This document shows, one piece after another, positions 12,033 through 22,564 of a stretch of DNA of 64,000 nt. The notes beneath the pieces are model-generated. The model was not told the DNA's origin. It was given only the letters and a program-made list of their open reading frames with translations, and searched no databases. Position 1 is the first letter of the stretch; each line of letters opens with the position of its first letter. Origin of the DNA: Marisa cornuarietis (lineage: Eukaryota; Mollusca; Gastropoda; Architaenioglossa; Ampullariidae); the NCBI GenBank assembly GCA_004794655.1, contig SMMW01000627.1, forward strand, positions 2,479,501-2,543,500. The letters run 5' to 3'. The translations under genes and the position numbers were made by a program.

Positions 12033-12219
12033 GGGGTGGTCCGGGGGCAACGGTTAGCGCCTGTCACCAATACAGTGAAGGTTGGCTGTCCTGGGTTCAG
12101 TTCTCGTCTCGGGCACGCTGTTCTTTTTCTGCATGTGACATCTGTTTACAGGGCCGGCTGCCTTGCCGTGATATAGCCTTAGTTGCTGGCTCGGCGTAAA
12201 ACACCAATTAAAAAAAAAA
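12033..12219 (+). mobile_element. tRNA-related SINE (family 2), apparently full length
   Basis: A 187-bp element. Its 5' part has a tRNA-like A-box region (acggttagcgcctgtcacc) and a B-box-like ctgggttcagttctcg. Next comes a middle block (tgcatgtgacatctgtttac), then a conserved 3' domain (gccgtgatatagccttag, ttgctggctcggcgtaaaac), and it ends in about nine A residues. Exact 12-bp duplications flank it. Fragments of the same family are seen at 17524-17605, 22270-22435, 24946-24975, 31690-31735, 41870-41955, 52455-52500 and 59455-59505. The recent-looking structure makes this the best reference copy in the window. Confidence 0.85.
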
Positions 12220-12240
12220 CTCGGCTGTCCGCTTCTCCAG
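12220..12240 (-). mobile_element. SINE family 1, 5' end plus right target duplication
   Basis: The right-hand target-site copy (12220-12231) and the first bases of the minus-strand SINE 1 head. Joined across the insertion, the head reads through the A-box. Confidence 0.7.
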
Positions 12241-13505
12241 AACGAACCTAACAATAACAACCTCAATGGAAAGCTGTATTTCTCGCCCTGTCAATAAGTT
12301 TATTCAATGGAGTTAATAATCAGGTTGCACGTCACTAGCTGGTCTGCAAAAATAACAGCTCATAATCGTTTATCATTTATGAATATTATTAATTTAGGGT
12401 AAGAAAAGAATTTAAAATGTAAAAATGATTTATTCTTATTTTAGAAACTATCAATATCCTTTTGTTCCACACTATTCAATTTCTTTCTCTGTTTTCAAGA
12501 TGATTATAATATTTATCTTGGCTGCTTATCACCTGCAGAGCTGTCTGTTCTTGATTTTTTTTTTTTTAGTGTGCTATTCATTACTAGTGCACACCTACTT
12601 TGTATTGTGAAATTCTCGTGTTTAGAGTATTTTGCATAGGTAATGTGCCAGATGACAAGAAGGTCAAATGCGTTCTCAAGCATCTTTACTGGTCATTTGT
12701 CAAAGTCGTTGTGTGGGCTTCTCGTGAAAGGGTACATGTCAGAGAACCTTGGAAACGCACCTTTACAGTAAGAGAAACGTACTTTGTTTGAAACATTGAT
12801 AATGAATTTTAATTTACCATTTTGTTTATTTATTTTTAATGCTTGTGACCATGGGTTAGAAGCATGTTTCCGCGTGTTAAGCCCTTTTAATCTGTTTGCA
12901 TTCCGGAAGTTAGTAGTTTTACCATCATCCCTATCCCTACCCCAAGATAAATAATACACGTATCCAATCCCCTTTCCACCTCCAGCCTAAGCTTTCCCCC
13001 CTCCCATGCCATTTATCAGTTACAGCTGCCCCTAACCTGGCATTCTATCCTTCACTGCTGCTCCTTCTCATACACTAATTTATTTCTAAGCGTGATTTAA
13101 ACCGCAGCTGTAGAATTGGCACATTCCATTGCAACCAGAAAATAGCTGGATGAAAAGACCCATTGGCTGACTTCTTTTACCCCTCCGTCAAAACCCAGCC
13201 GAGACTTGTTTTCACCTGTGTCGTGTGGACAGCAACACTAAAGCTTTAGGGCGGGTGAAAATGACTGGAATTTTGCGCTTCGCAAACTTTGAATCGGCCG
13301 GCGTGCGCCTATCTTATCGCGAGTCATAAGGCTATTTCAATATCGACGGCGAGCAGAGCGACTGACTGTAGCCTTTTGTCGCTGTCAAATAGTTCGTGTC
13401 ACCAATGATGAGGAGGATCCGAACCCATACTGACTGCTGGCGCCTTATGCAAAGTTGAAACACGTTAATTTTAAGCATATTTACTTTTCCATTGTTCCTC
13501 CTGCT
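12241..13505. other. Non-coding stretch, no gene seen
   Basis: AT-rich to mixed sequence. Plus frames at 12425-12610 and 12600-12791 are hydrophobic or random-looking and lack family motifs. Confidence 0.5.
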
Positions 13506-13511
13506 CTTCTA

Positions 13512-13512
13512 C

Positions 13513-13583
<71 letters not shown>

Positions 13584-13584
13584 G
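13512..13584 (+). repeat. (CTGT)n microsatellite
   Basis: About 18 perfect ctgt units, giving Ser-Val-Cys-Leu and Thr-Asp-Arg-Gln pseudo-repeats on the two strands. Confidence 0.97.
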
Positions 13585-13589
13585 AATCT

Positions 13590-14735
13590 CGCTCTGCGTC
13601 TCTCTCTCTCTTTCATTGTGATACGTTCTCGCAAAGACTTGAGAAGACAATTTTTCTCGCAAAAAGTCAGAATGCTTTTTCGTCTTTCTTTGCTGTTGTC
13701 CTCAACGACGACAGACGCTGAGTAGGTGGTAATCCTATTTTGTACAGTTATGCAATTCGTTTGTCGATCCCTTATATTTCTTTCTTTCCTTGCCTCAAGC
13801 GACGTCCTCGTGTGCTTCTGTCTTTCATCCACCCTTGCCTTCCGTCATTCACATTTAGTAGTTTTTATCCACTTGTCTTCTTGTCTACGTGTTAGGATTT
13901 TATGCTATCAATTATGGTCATTCATGGAAGAAACAAAAGATGAAGAAAAAACAAAAACTGTCTATGATTTTCCACTTTTATGAATGTCTAGGCTGTAACT
14001 GTTGCTCGCAAACCTTCTCGCGACGACTGTACGAGCTGCGGGAGCAAGAGGCGGAGGACATTACCTTCTTGCCATACCAACTGTAAAGACCTTTTTTATT
14101 ATTACTTTTTGATCTTACTGCAATCCCCATGTGTTTTAGCGACAGAGTCTCTAAGCGGCGATTCGTGTGAGCGACTCGACATAAAACTCACAAAGGTTGA
14201 CTCTTATACCATTTCAGTCTGACCTTCTTCATGATGGCTGCATTGTCTTGTTCAGGGCGTGCCTTTGCGGGCCATCACGAGGGTTAACATATGCCACTCC
14301 CAACATGCATGAGTGGGAAGGAAAAAGTCAATATACGATTTATCATCTCGGGGCAGCTTTTCTTTACAACTACTCACCCCAGCCTCACCTTCCCCCCCCC
14401 CTGCCTGCATGCTCAAGTGTCCGCCCAAGCCATTCATGTCCTCACAGTTGAGGGCCCGTGGCGGCAAAGTGGTGAATGGGAGTTTGAAGAACGCCTCTAC
14501 AAAATGATGAACTGTGAAAGAGCACGCAAGGCAGACTGAGACAGCCATTGTGTATTATCTACAGTTACTGCAGGAGGCAAACTTTGGGAAGGATAAGAGA
14601 AATGTTAGAAAAACTGACATGGGGGAGTTGGGGGACGGTGTCAGCGAAGATGACGGGGGATGTGTTGCGGGGGCGGGGAGGGGAGGGAGCGGTTGGCAAG
14701 GTAAGGGTGATACCGGGTACACGGTCTATACTTCT
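13590..14735. other. Non-coding stretch, no gene seen
   Basis: Several overlapping short frames (13726-13983, 14197-14774) conflict in frame and strand and show no conserved motif. A C-rich run lies at about 14390-14402. Confidence 0.5.
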
Positions 14736-14737
14736 TC

Positions 14738-14905
14738 CCACGAGGTACAGTTGGTAACCGAGAGAGGGCACTGACGTCCAAAGCCGCGGGTTCGATACTC
14801 GAATGATCCAGAAAATTTATTCCAGTCGATCCAGCTGTTGAATGGGTATCTGACTTCAGAGCTACAGAGCAGAGGTATAGAACCTTTCTTCTGCAAAAGG
14901 ACCAT
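14738..14905 (+). mobile_element. SINE family 1, plus orientation
   Basis: It reads aaccgagagagggcactgac, then gcgggttcgatactcgaatg (B-box), then the family body gaatgggtatctgacttcag. It shares this order and the body block with the copy at 11850-12020. The A-box is degraded. Confidence 0.65.
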
Positions 14906-14909
14906 TTTG

Positions 14910-15655
14910 ATACCCATAACATCATTTGCGGGGCATACAAAATAATCAACTTAAACAGTATAGCCTGCAATATTTGATCAAGCCGTAGTTTTGCCACAGT
15001 GTGATAGCATTTTTGCAACGTGTACACTCCTAGCCTACCTGACACTGACTGTACCCTGAGACATCGCAATACAAGCAGACCGAACACGGGTAGCCAACGA
15101 GAAGCATACGTGTCTGTCCAGTCATGTACTGGTATGTGTCCTGTCTATCCCTTAATGGACGTCGTTCTTTGCTTGTCCCTACAAGCGTTATTATTATTAT
15201 AGCAACATAAATTATAAATTTTTGGTACTGCGAAAAAAAGCTCTTATATTTATTGAAATTTCGAGCGACGAAATTTCGAGTCCCACCTGGGGTTGTCTAG
15301 TCAGGGCCAGACTAATGATTTCGCCGCACGTTCCCCACATCTGCTATAGAGAGTTGATAATATGAGGGAGCTGGGCCCGTGGGTACAACTGATTTCCCAA
15401 AGACTCAAAAGGATAGCAGTTTATCTTTACCTTGTATTGCTATTCACCTGAATGAAAGCTAGAGTGCTTACATCTGTTCTTAGTACAAACAACAGTGTCT
15501 GCCATGGCTATTACCGTCAACACAACAAAGATGTCCAGCTCTAGAAGTTTTCTGGCAGCAACAAGTAAGTCGAACCATTGACATACAAAGTATTGCGGAC
15601 ATGGACTACCACAATGGCATTCCTACATCAACGTACTGCATTTCCTGGGGAAATT
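14910..15655. other. Non-coding stretch, no gene seen
   Basis: No repeat family or exon was recognised. A short (TTA)n run lies at about 15188-15200. Confidence 0.5.
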
Positions 15656-15660
15656 ATTGC

Positions 15661-15772
15661 ACATTAATGTGTTTTACATTCATTTGTACATTTATTGTTC
15701 CATTAACTGTTATATTTATCGTTCCAATAATTGTTACATTTAATGTTACATTAACTTTTACATTTATTGTCA
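15661..15772 (+). repeat. 12-bp AT-rich minisatellite
   Basis: About nine units of roughly 12 bp, such as atttaatgttac, attaacttttac and atttatcgttcc. On the minus strand they translate as a loose Asn-Val-Thr-Ile/Leu four-residue repeat. This reflects the unit being a multiple of three and is not evidence for a protein. Confidence 0.8.
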
Positions 15773-15774
15773 GT

Positions 15775-16400
15775 ATATCCAGGTCAGGGATGGGGAACCT
15801 AGAGTGTTTCGCACGCCGTAGTCTACCCTTCGACGTCGCCATTTCTGGATGTTTGCTTACAAACGAGAACCTTTGACCTGGCCAAGTCCTCTTGTCGTTG
15901 TACCCTTTGTACTCACGGGGTACCCATCCTCCTGCTCCGCTCGCTCACAGAAAAGAGCGCCACAGGGGGGCGCTGGCTGCCAGTAGGTGTTGACAACAGC
16001 AAGGTGTACGTTTGTCGTGTGACAAAGGGGAGATCAACCTCAGCTTTGAGTAAATCCCATTTATATGTGTTTCCATGAGACTTAGATATGGACTAATGTA
16101 GAGGAGAAGTATGTGGCCGTCTTCTGAGACCTACTACCTCAAACCCTGGGAGTGGGGATGAAAAGTAAGCTGTTGTAAAGATTAGCAAATGGGCAGTTAA
16201 GAAAGCTGTTGATGTTTAAAACAAAGAACGTTACGAGAACGTGTAGCGACGTAGTTGTCCACTGAGAACTCAAATTCTCGTCGACAGTAACACCACGATG
16301 ACTTTCGATCAGATGAAAGTCAGGTGATGAGTAAAAAAAAAAAGTGCCCCTGCTTCAGTTGCTGCAGATCGACATCCGACGACCTTTGATGAATATTGTC
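15775..16400. other. Non-coding stretch, no gene seen
   Basis: Mixed-composition sequence without recognised features. A (CA)GGGGGGCGC G-run lies at about 15963-15973. Confidence 0.5.
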
Positions 16401-16404
16401 AATG

Positions 16405-16537
16405 TTCATTGTGACCCATTTCCGACAGCTGGGCTGACTGGGCACAAATTTGCTTTGAATAACAGGAATCGAACCGAGAAGCCTCTACGTTCGGGCCCCA
16501 GCGCTCTAACCACTCGGCTACCCTCTTCCCCGACTAC
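16405..16537 (-). mobile_element. SINE family 1, minus orientation, well-kept tRNA head
   Basis: The minus strand gives gtagccgagtggttagagcg (tRNA-Ser-like A-box region). A spacer follows, then ctcggttcgattcctg (B-box). This is the best preserved polymerase III promoter of the family 1 copies here. The sequence between the boxes does not fold as a proper tRNA arm set, so it is a SINE and not a tRNA gene. Confidence 0.75.
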
Positions 16538-16539
16538 AA

Positions 16540-17520
16540 ACTTCACCACATAGTGAGAGAACCGCAACACACAGGCCATGAATACCCTTACAGTCAAAGT
16601 CTTGCCCAGTGGTAGAGCTGGGACGATAGAAAGTATTAAACAAGGAAGAAAAAAAAACCCAGACAAACAAAAGGCGAAAAAATACTAGTGCATTTCCGCA
16701 GGAGTGATTTAGGATTTTTCGCTTTTATGTGTGCTGTTTATATTACAAAACAAAAATTGTTGCTTTTGAGCCCAGAAACTTCAAATATAAACAGAAGATC
16801 ACTGCATGAATGTTCACCAACAAGACTTCCACAGGTTGCGACAGAAAACGTGGCTGATAACTTTACTGCCATGAGGTGTGTACAAATGTTAGTGTTACAT
16901 GTGTTCCTGTATACATCTCTAATGTACACAAATGGTCTAGCCTATTGGCCTACAGAGAACTGTGAGTGGTTCGTAGTGTCTAGAAGACGGCACGTGGACG
17001 GTGGAGCCATTTCCTCCCCTGCCGCCCAATACCTTTCATGATAAATCATGTAGCCATGTGACAGCTGCCCAGAGGAATATTTTCCCCAGCCGCTGAGGGC
17101 AGAGGAAGCCTCAAGTCCTTTGATCCAGTTGCCTCCACTTACCGGCTATACCGCGTGTTAGGTGTCGTGTACGGTAGAGTTTGCCTCGGCCTGTGGGCTT
17201 TCAGGTAATGATTGGGGGCCCTCGCCATCTTTCTCTGCGCTGGCGTAATCCGGAGGATTAAAGTCGAACCCTGAGCCGCAGCGAGAGCTTCGTCAATATT
17301 GACCGCAGCGCCGCGTCACCTTCCCAAACCCCCCTTCGGGTCCCAACCCACCCCGACCACCGAGGTCTTTGCAGCAAACGGGAAGAACCTGAACTCTTGT
17401 CAACGCAGAATTGCAGAGTTACTCCCCTCTTCCCCGATGCTGGAGGGTGAAGAACGGGTAAATCGATGCACGTGTCTCTGCGTTCCTGTCGTGCATCCCT
17501 GCACGCGCGTGAGGAGCTGC
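16540..17520. other. Non-coding stretch, unrecognised frame
   Basis: The 117-codon plus frame 16688-17041 is not repetitive but resembles no family that I recognise and lacks exon signals. A minus frame at 17258-17785 overlaps SINE sequence. Confidence 0.45.
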
Positions 17521-17523
17521 TGT

Positions 17524-17605
17524 TGGTTAGTGCAGTGGTACAGCCCTGTCCTGTCGTCTGCTGGTTCGTGGGCTCAGTCTTATCTCTGGATGTGACACCT
17601 GTTTG
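17524..17605 (+). mobile_element. SINE family 2-related, 5' and middle part
   Basis: It reads ggttagtgcagtggtacagc, then gttcgtgggctcagtcttat, then tggatgtgacacctgttt. The order matches the 5' and middle of the copy at 12033-12219 (ggttagcgcctg, gggttcagttctcg, catgtgacatctgttt). The 3' domain is different or missing, so this may be a subfamily. Confidence 0.6.
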
Positions 17606-17699
17606 AATGGCTGGTCGAAGAAAATTTTCTCCGGGTGGTTTCGCCTCAACCCATCCCCCACCCTCCTCTTGATCACCTTCAGGTGAAAGCATGTTCATG

Positions 17700-18455
17700 C
17701 CAATTACACCAGCACGCATGCACACAGTCTCATACACAATATACATGCTGACAAGACTTACTGACTGACTGGCCATTTTATTCATTTACTCACTCCAATC
17801 ACTCGCTTCCTTGCTGCTCTCACTCACTCAGTGCGTAGGACAGTTTTACTTCCATGTCACCAAAATGGCTTCATTTTTTTTTTTTTTTTTTAGTGAATTT
17901 GTAATTTGTAAATTTGTGAATAATTTCTGACGCATACAGAAAAACCGTAACTGTCAACCTTTTCTATTTTCTTCTTCTTTTCTCTGTCCAATCATAAAAG
18001 TACATCTCTTGAAATGGTGCACCATATGTACCCACCGGTAGTTCAAACGTCACTGTGTCTGCACGCAAGAATGTAAGTTAACCCTGACTGTTCCCGGGTA
18101 CTCCATGCTGCAATAACCTCATTTCATAAATGTCTAACGGCATTCTAGTGCAGTCGTACTCAAGTCCGAGTCAGCTACAACACCTGTCTCGACGATTGCG
18201 GGGGAAGACTGTTAAAGTCACCTGCATCTTAAACAATAAGCATCCTCATTTGTTAACCTGAAGATTTGACTTTAGACTGAAGCTTCATGGTGATGCTTCG
18301 CCCTGACCTGCCAGACTCTTCCAATAAACAAACATGTAAACAATCTTTTTTTCCCTTTGAGGCAGACCAGCCTGCACTTTTCATAAATGTGTACCTTGCT
18401 TGTCATCTCCTTACAGCTTCTCAATTTGAAACAAATGTCATGCGCCTTGCACACA
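17700..18455. other. Non-coding stretch, poly-T at 17874-17892
   Basis: No gene was seen. It includes a T run and cactcactca-type patches near 17790-17830. Confidence 0.5.
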
Positions 18456-18456
18456 T

Positions 18457-19475
<1,019 letters not shown>

Positions 19476-19552
19476 CCTGTCTTATATGAATTTGTCTAAG
19501 CCTGTGTAAATAACCTAACCCACCTTTTTCGAGATATTGGCTTACAAAAATC

Positions 19553-19602
19553 ACTACATACATACATACATATACATACATATATACATATATACATACA
19601 TT
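19553..19602 (+). repeat. (ACAT)n / (ATAC)n microsatellite
   Basis: Impure acat/atac tetranucleotides. Confidence 0.85.
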
Positions 19603-19604
19603 AA

Positions 19605-20140
19605 TGAGCACAGATACCGGCCTACACATGTGTCAGTCTGTCACCAACCCAAACCCTAAGCTTTACCACCAAGTAATTAAAATATCTATCAATCTGTTTA
19701 ATACAGTTATCAAAAGATTTAACTTCAAACACAAAAAAGTGAACAGACTAACCGCGTTTAACCGTGGTCTGTAGCCTGAAGAACAGTTTAACTGTGTTTT
19801 GTAGTATCACAGTCTACATCTTGTCCTACTCCTTTCCCGGCATCATCTACTGAGTTCTTCTGAGTCCCTCTCTGAGAATAGCTCATTGAGTAATGCGTGT
19901 GATGGAAAGAATGAAAAATAAAAATCCTGACTAACATTTAGCACGTGATCAAATATTTATGAAAAGGACAAGCAGTTGTTTGACTTTATCATGTGTTGCT
20001 TCCTAAATGACAACTTTAATTTCTGAAGTTACTAAACATGACACTGGCCACAATTATAATGATTGCAAGGTGGTAGTGGATGGGTCACGTGCTCATACTA
20101 GAGGCCAACTCCATAGCAAAAACAACGGTTTTCTGGACAC
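19605..20140. other. Non-coding stretch, no gene seen
   Basis: No feature was recognised. Confidence 0.5.
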
Positions 20141-20146
20141 CAGGGG

Positions 20147-20381
20147 CCTTAGTTATGACTCGAAGGTAAGTCTCAGCCCTGGGGCAACATGGGGATCTCA
20201 AGGACAGGAACCTTGCTTCCGAAGTTACAAAGCGGTGGTAAAGGTATCCTGTGATAACAAAAACATGAAGTTTTATCCCCAGGGTCTGGACCCCACTTTA
20301 TAACTTCGGAAACAAGATGCTTTTCTTTGAGTTCCCAATTTTGCCCTAGGGAAACAACTTACTCTCGCTTCCTAACTACGG
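20147..20381. repeat. Diverged inverted repeat (90-bp arms), possible foldback element
   Basis: The left arm 20147-20236 and the reverse complement of 20292-20381 align without gaps. By hand count about 66 of 90 positions agree, including a perfect block ttccgaagtt and a block ccctNgggca. The 55-base centre (20237-20291) also shows partial self-complementarity (ttatcccc against ggggataa-like). The structure could be an old palindromic MITE or two opposed copies of a repeat. No target-site duplication was identified. The 98-codon frame 20007-20303 runs into it and is probably spurious. Confidence 0.65.
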
Positions 20382-20384
20382 ACT

Positions 20385-21865
20385 TTGAAGACAAAATGAA
20401 GATCAGCGACAGCTTGGCGCCGAAACTGAGGCCGAGATGAAAGTTTTCAATAAGACTTGGAGCAGCTTGTTGTGTAAGAAAGTCAAAGACCGACAAAAGT
20501 GGGGGACCTTTGTTGCAGCCCTACACGTGAAGACATAATAGGGATGAATAAAAGAATGAATAAACGAAGCGTATCAAGTCTGAAAGAAATGTGAAACAAG
20601 TATGACAAGTTCTCTACTACTGTACACAACAACAGCTGCGCTTTAACAAGTCAAAAAAAGAAAGTAACAAGACAAGAATATTAATGAATACCTTTCTTTA
20701 TTACAGCAAAAGAATGAAAGAAGATGACAAAAACCTTTGTATTCGCTAGGCAGCGCTGTTTCACAACAAGATACATGTCAGGGGAAGGGAACTAAATATT
20801 TTATGCAGTTAGCATTCCTGACATGAAATCCCTGGCGTCTGCGGCGGAGAAGCAACAAAAGACGGGTGTGTAGGGGGAAAGAGAACGGGGTGTCTATCCG
20901 GCTAACCTCGGTGGAGATTCTACAGGCCAGGGACTGACGGATAGAATAACCTAATGGGAAAATAATGACGAAGCTTTCTGAACGGGTGGGTACAGAGTGA
21001 AAGAAACTAGAAACGAAAACTGGTGCTTTTATGTCCATGAACAGCGGCCGTCCAGCCAGACGTTGGTGACCCAGCCAGCCAGCCAGCCAGCATGCGCATG
21101 TTTGTTGCACGGGCAGGCAAGGGCTGTACAAGGGGATGAGGTACCTGGATGATGTCTGCTTGTAGAGTAAAAGGTGAATGTGATCATCAACTTTCTCATT
21201 TAAACATTTTTAGACCTGAAATTGTTTTAGAATCAGTTTTCATAGAAATTAAGCTTCGAGCGCAACACACAACACATTCAGCACTGTTTTCATTGAAAAC
21301 ATTTAAAAGTGTTTAACTTTGGTTCGCATGAAGAAGTAGCCAGCAAAATGAAAACTTTTCTTGTATTTTGTTAACGAAAACGCGGTGCGAGCGTGACTAA
21401 TTAATGGATTATTTGCTCACCAGAGTCAAGACTGACTTGACAAAAATATAGTTGAATGTGTGGTCGGTATGGCGAGCACAGTGAATGCAGTGGGATGTGG
21501 ATGTGAACAGATCACCTCGACCACAACCAGAGACGGGTCGCGACTATTCCTACAGCGTTTTGATACTTACCTGTTTTACACGTGCGCGAACACCCCAACA
21601 CAACTGACTTCAACCGAGTGTTTTTTTTTCCTGCCGAGTCATTCTGCCAAAACAAAAACCTACTTCTAAACCCTAATACAAACCCTGAACCCTACCCCAA
21701 ACTTTGTCCTAAGCTAAACACCAGTGTGTCTTATGCACCTTGAGGCATTTTTATACGTTAAAACTCAACACACACACGTACGCACGCACGCTCACGCGCA
21801 CACACGTTTTCCATAACAACGAAAACTCAAAATCAAAATGTGAATAACACAGATTAAAAAGTTTC
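20385..21865. other. Non-coding stretch, second telomere-like patch
   Basis: No gene was recognised. At about 21669-21711 aaccctaatac, aaccctgaacc and ctacccc echo the telomere-like patch at 6070-6126. The agccagcc repeats at 21070-21092 are a short tetranucleotide array. Confidence 0.5.
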
Positions 21866-21867
21866 TG

Positions 21868-21930
21868 AACGAAAAAAATCGAACCTAGCAACCATCGCCT
21901 TATCCACCACGCTATAGACGCCTGAGTCAA
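21868..21930 (-). mobile_element. Possible tRNA-like SINE head
   Basis: The minus strand reads gcgtggtggataaggcgatgg, then gctaggttcgatttttt, which resemble A-box and B-box spacing. It is weak and no body could be assigned. Confidence 0.35.
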
Positions 21931-22269
21931 AACAGACACCAGTTAATCTTTCTTTGAAGTCCACCGCTTTGATAAAAAGACAAACTTAAAGACGGTCTGC
22001 GCATGCGTGCCAAAAGGCCGTGGGAATAAAACGGCGCAGTTCGATGAGATAATTTGATCGAGGAATGTTTTCTAGTCTCCGACACGAGCGACAATCTCCG
22101 ACATGGAGATGACATGGAGTATACACTGGCCACGCCCATAGCCATCGAGTCACGTGACTCAGGTAAAATCGACGTGTCCTAACGAATGCTCCGCTCCAAG
22201 GCCATTCCCCTTCGCAACGTTGTCATCGTCATCGTGAAATGCCATCGTCAATCATCGTCGAGGGTGGGG

Positions 22270-22435
22270 TGGAATTGGTGTTTTACGCCGAGCCAGCAGT
22301 AAGGTTATATTATAGTAAAGCTGCCAGCCCTGTAAACTGAGGCCACATATAGAAAAAAAAGTGTCCGAGACGAGATCTGAATCCAGGACAGCCAATCTTC
22401 ACTATACTGGGGACAAGGCGATGTCTTACCATCAG
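22270..22435 (-). mobile_element. SINE family 2, minus orientation, near full length
   Basis: The plus strand reads ggtgttttacgccgagccag, agtaaggttatattatag, then an A-rich patch and gtgtccgagacgagatctga, atccaggacagccaatcttc. It is the reverse complement, in order, of the 3' domain, middle and B-box region of the 12033-12219 copy. It is diverged by several substitutions and lacks a clear tail. Confidence 0.8.
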
Positions 22436-22560
22436 GGGCGCCGAGAGCCGAGAGCCAGCACGGGCCCCGGGGCAGAGACCTCTCCGGGCCCCTTGTAATT
22501 GTGATAGTAAATTATTTTCCCAGTATATAATAATATGCTTACAATTCGATTGTAAATATC
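22434..22560 (+). mobile_element. Possible hAT-type transposon terminus
   Basis: It begins caggggcgcc, the form of many hAT terminal repeats, and is followed by a gggcccc-rich segment (gggccccggggc, ccgggcccctt) before AT-rich sequence. No matching right end or 8-bp target duplication was found, so this rests on resemblance only. Confidence 0.25.
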
Positions 22561-22564
22561 TACA

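Noticed and set aside
14641..15087. 148-codon minus frame
   Set aside because: Its middle is the reverse strand of a family 1 SINE (14738-14905).
16440..16535. Possible tRNA-Ser gene
   Set aside because: A- and B-box are present but the arms cannot be completed into a cloverleaf, and a SINE body follows.
16688..17041. 117-codon plus frame
   Set aside because: No recognisable family, no exon borders and next to SINE DNA.
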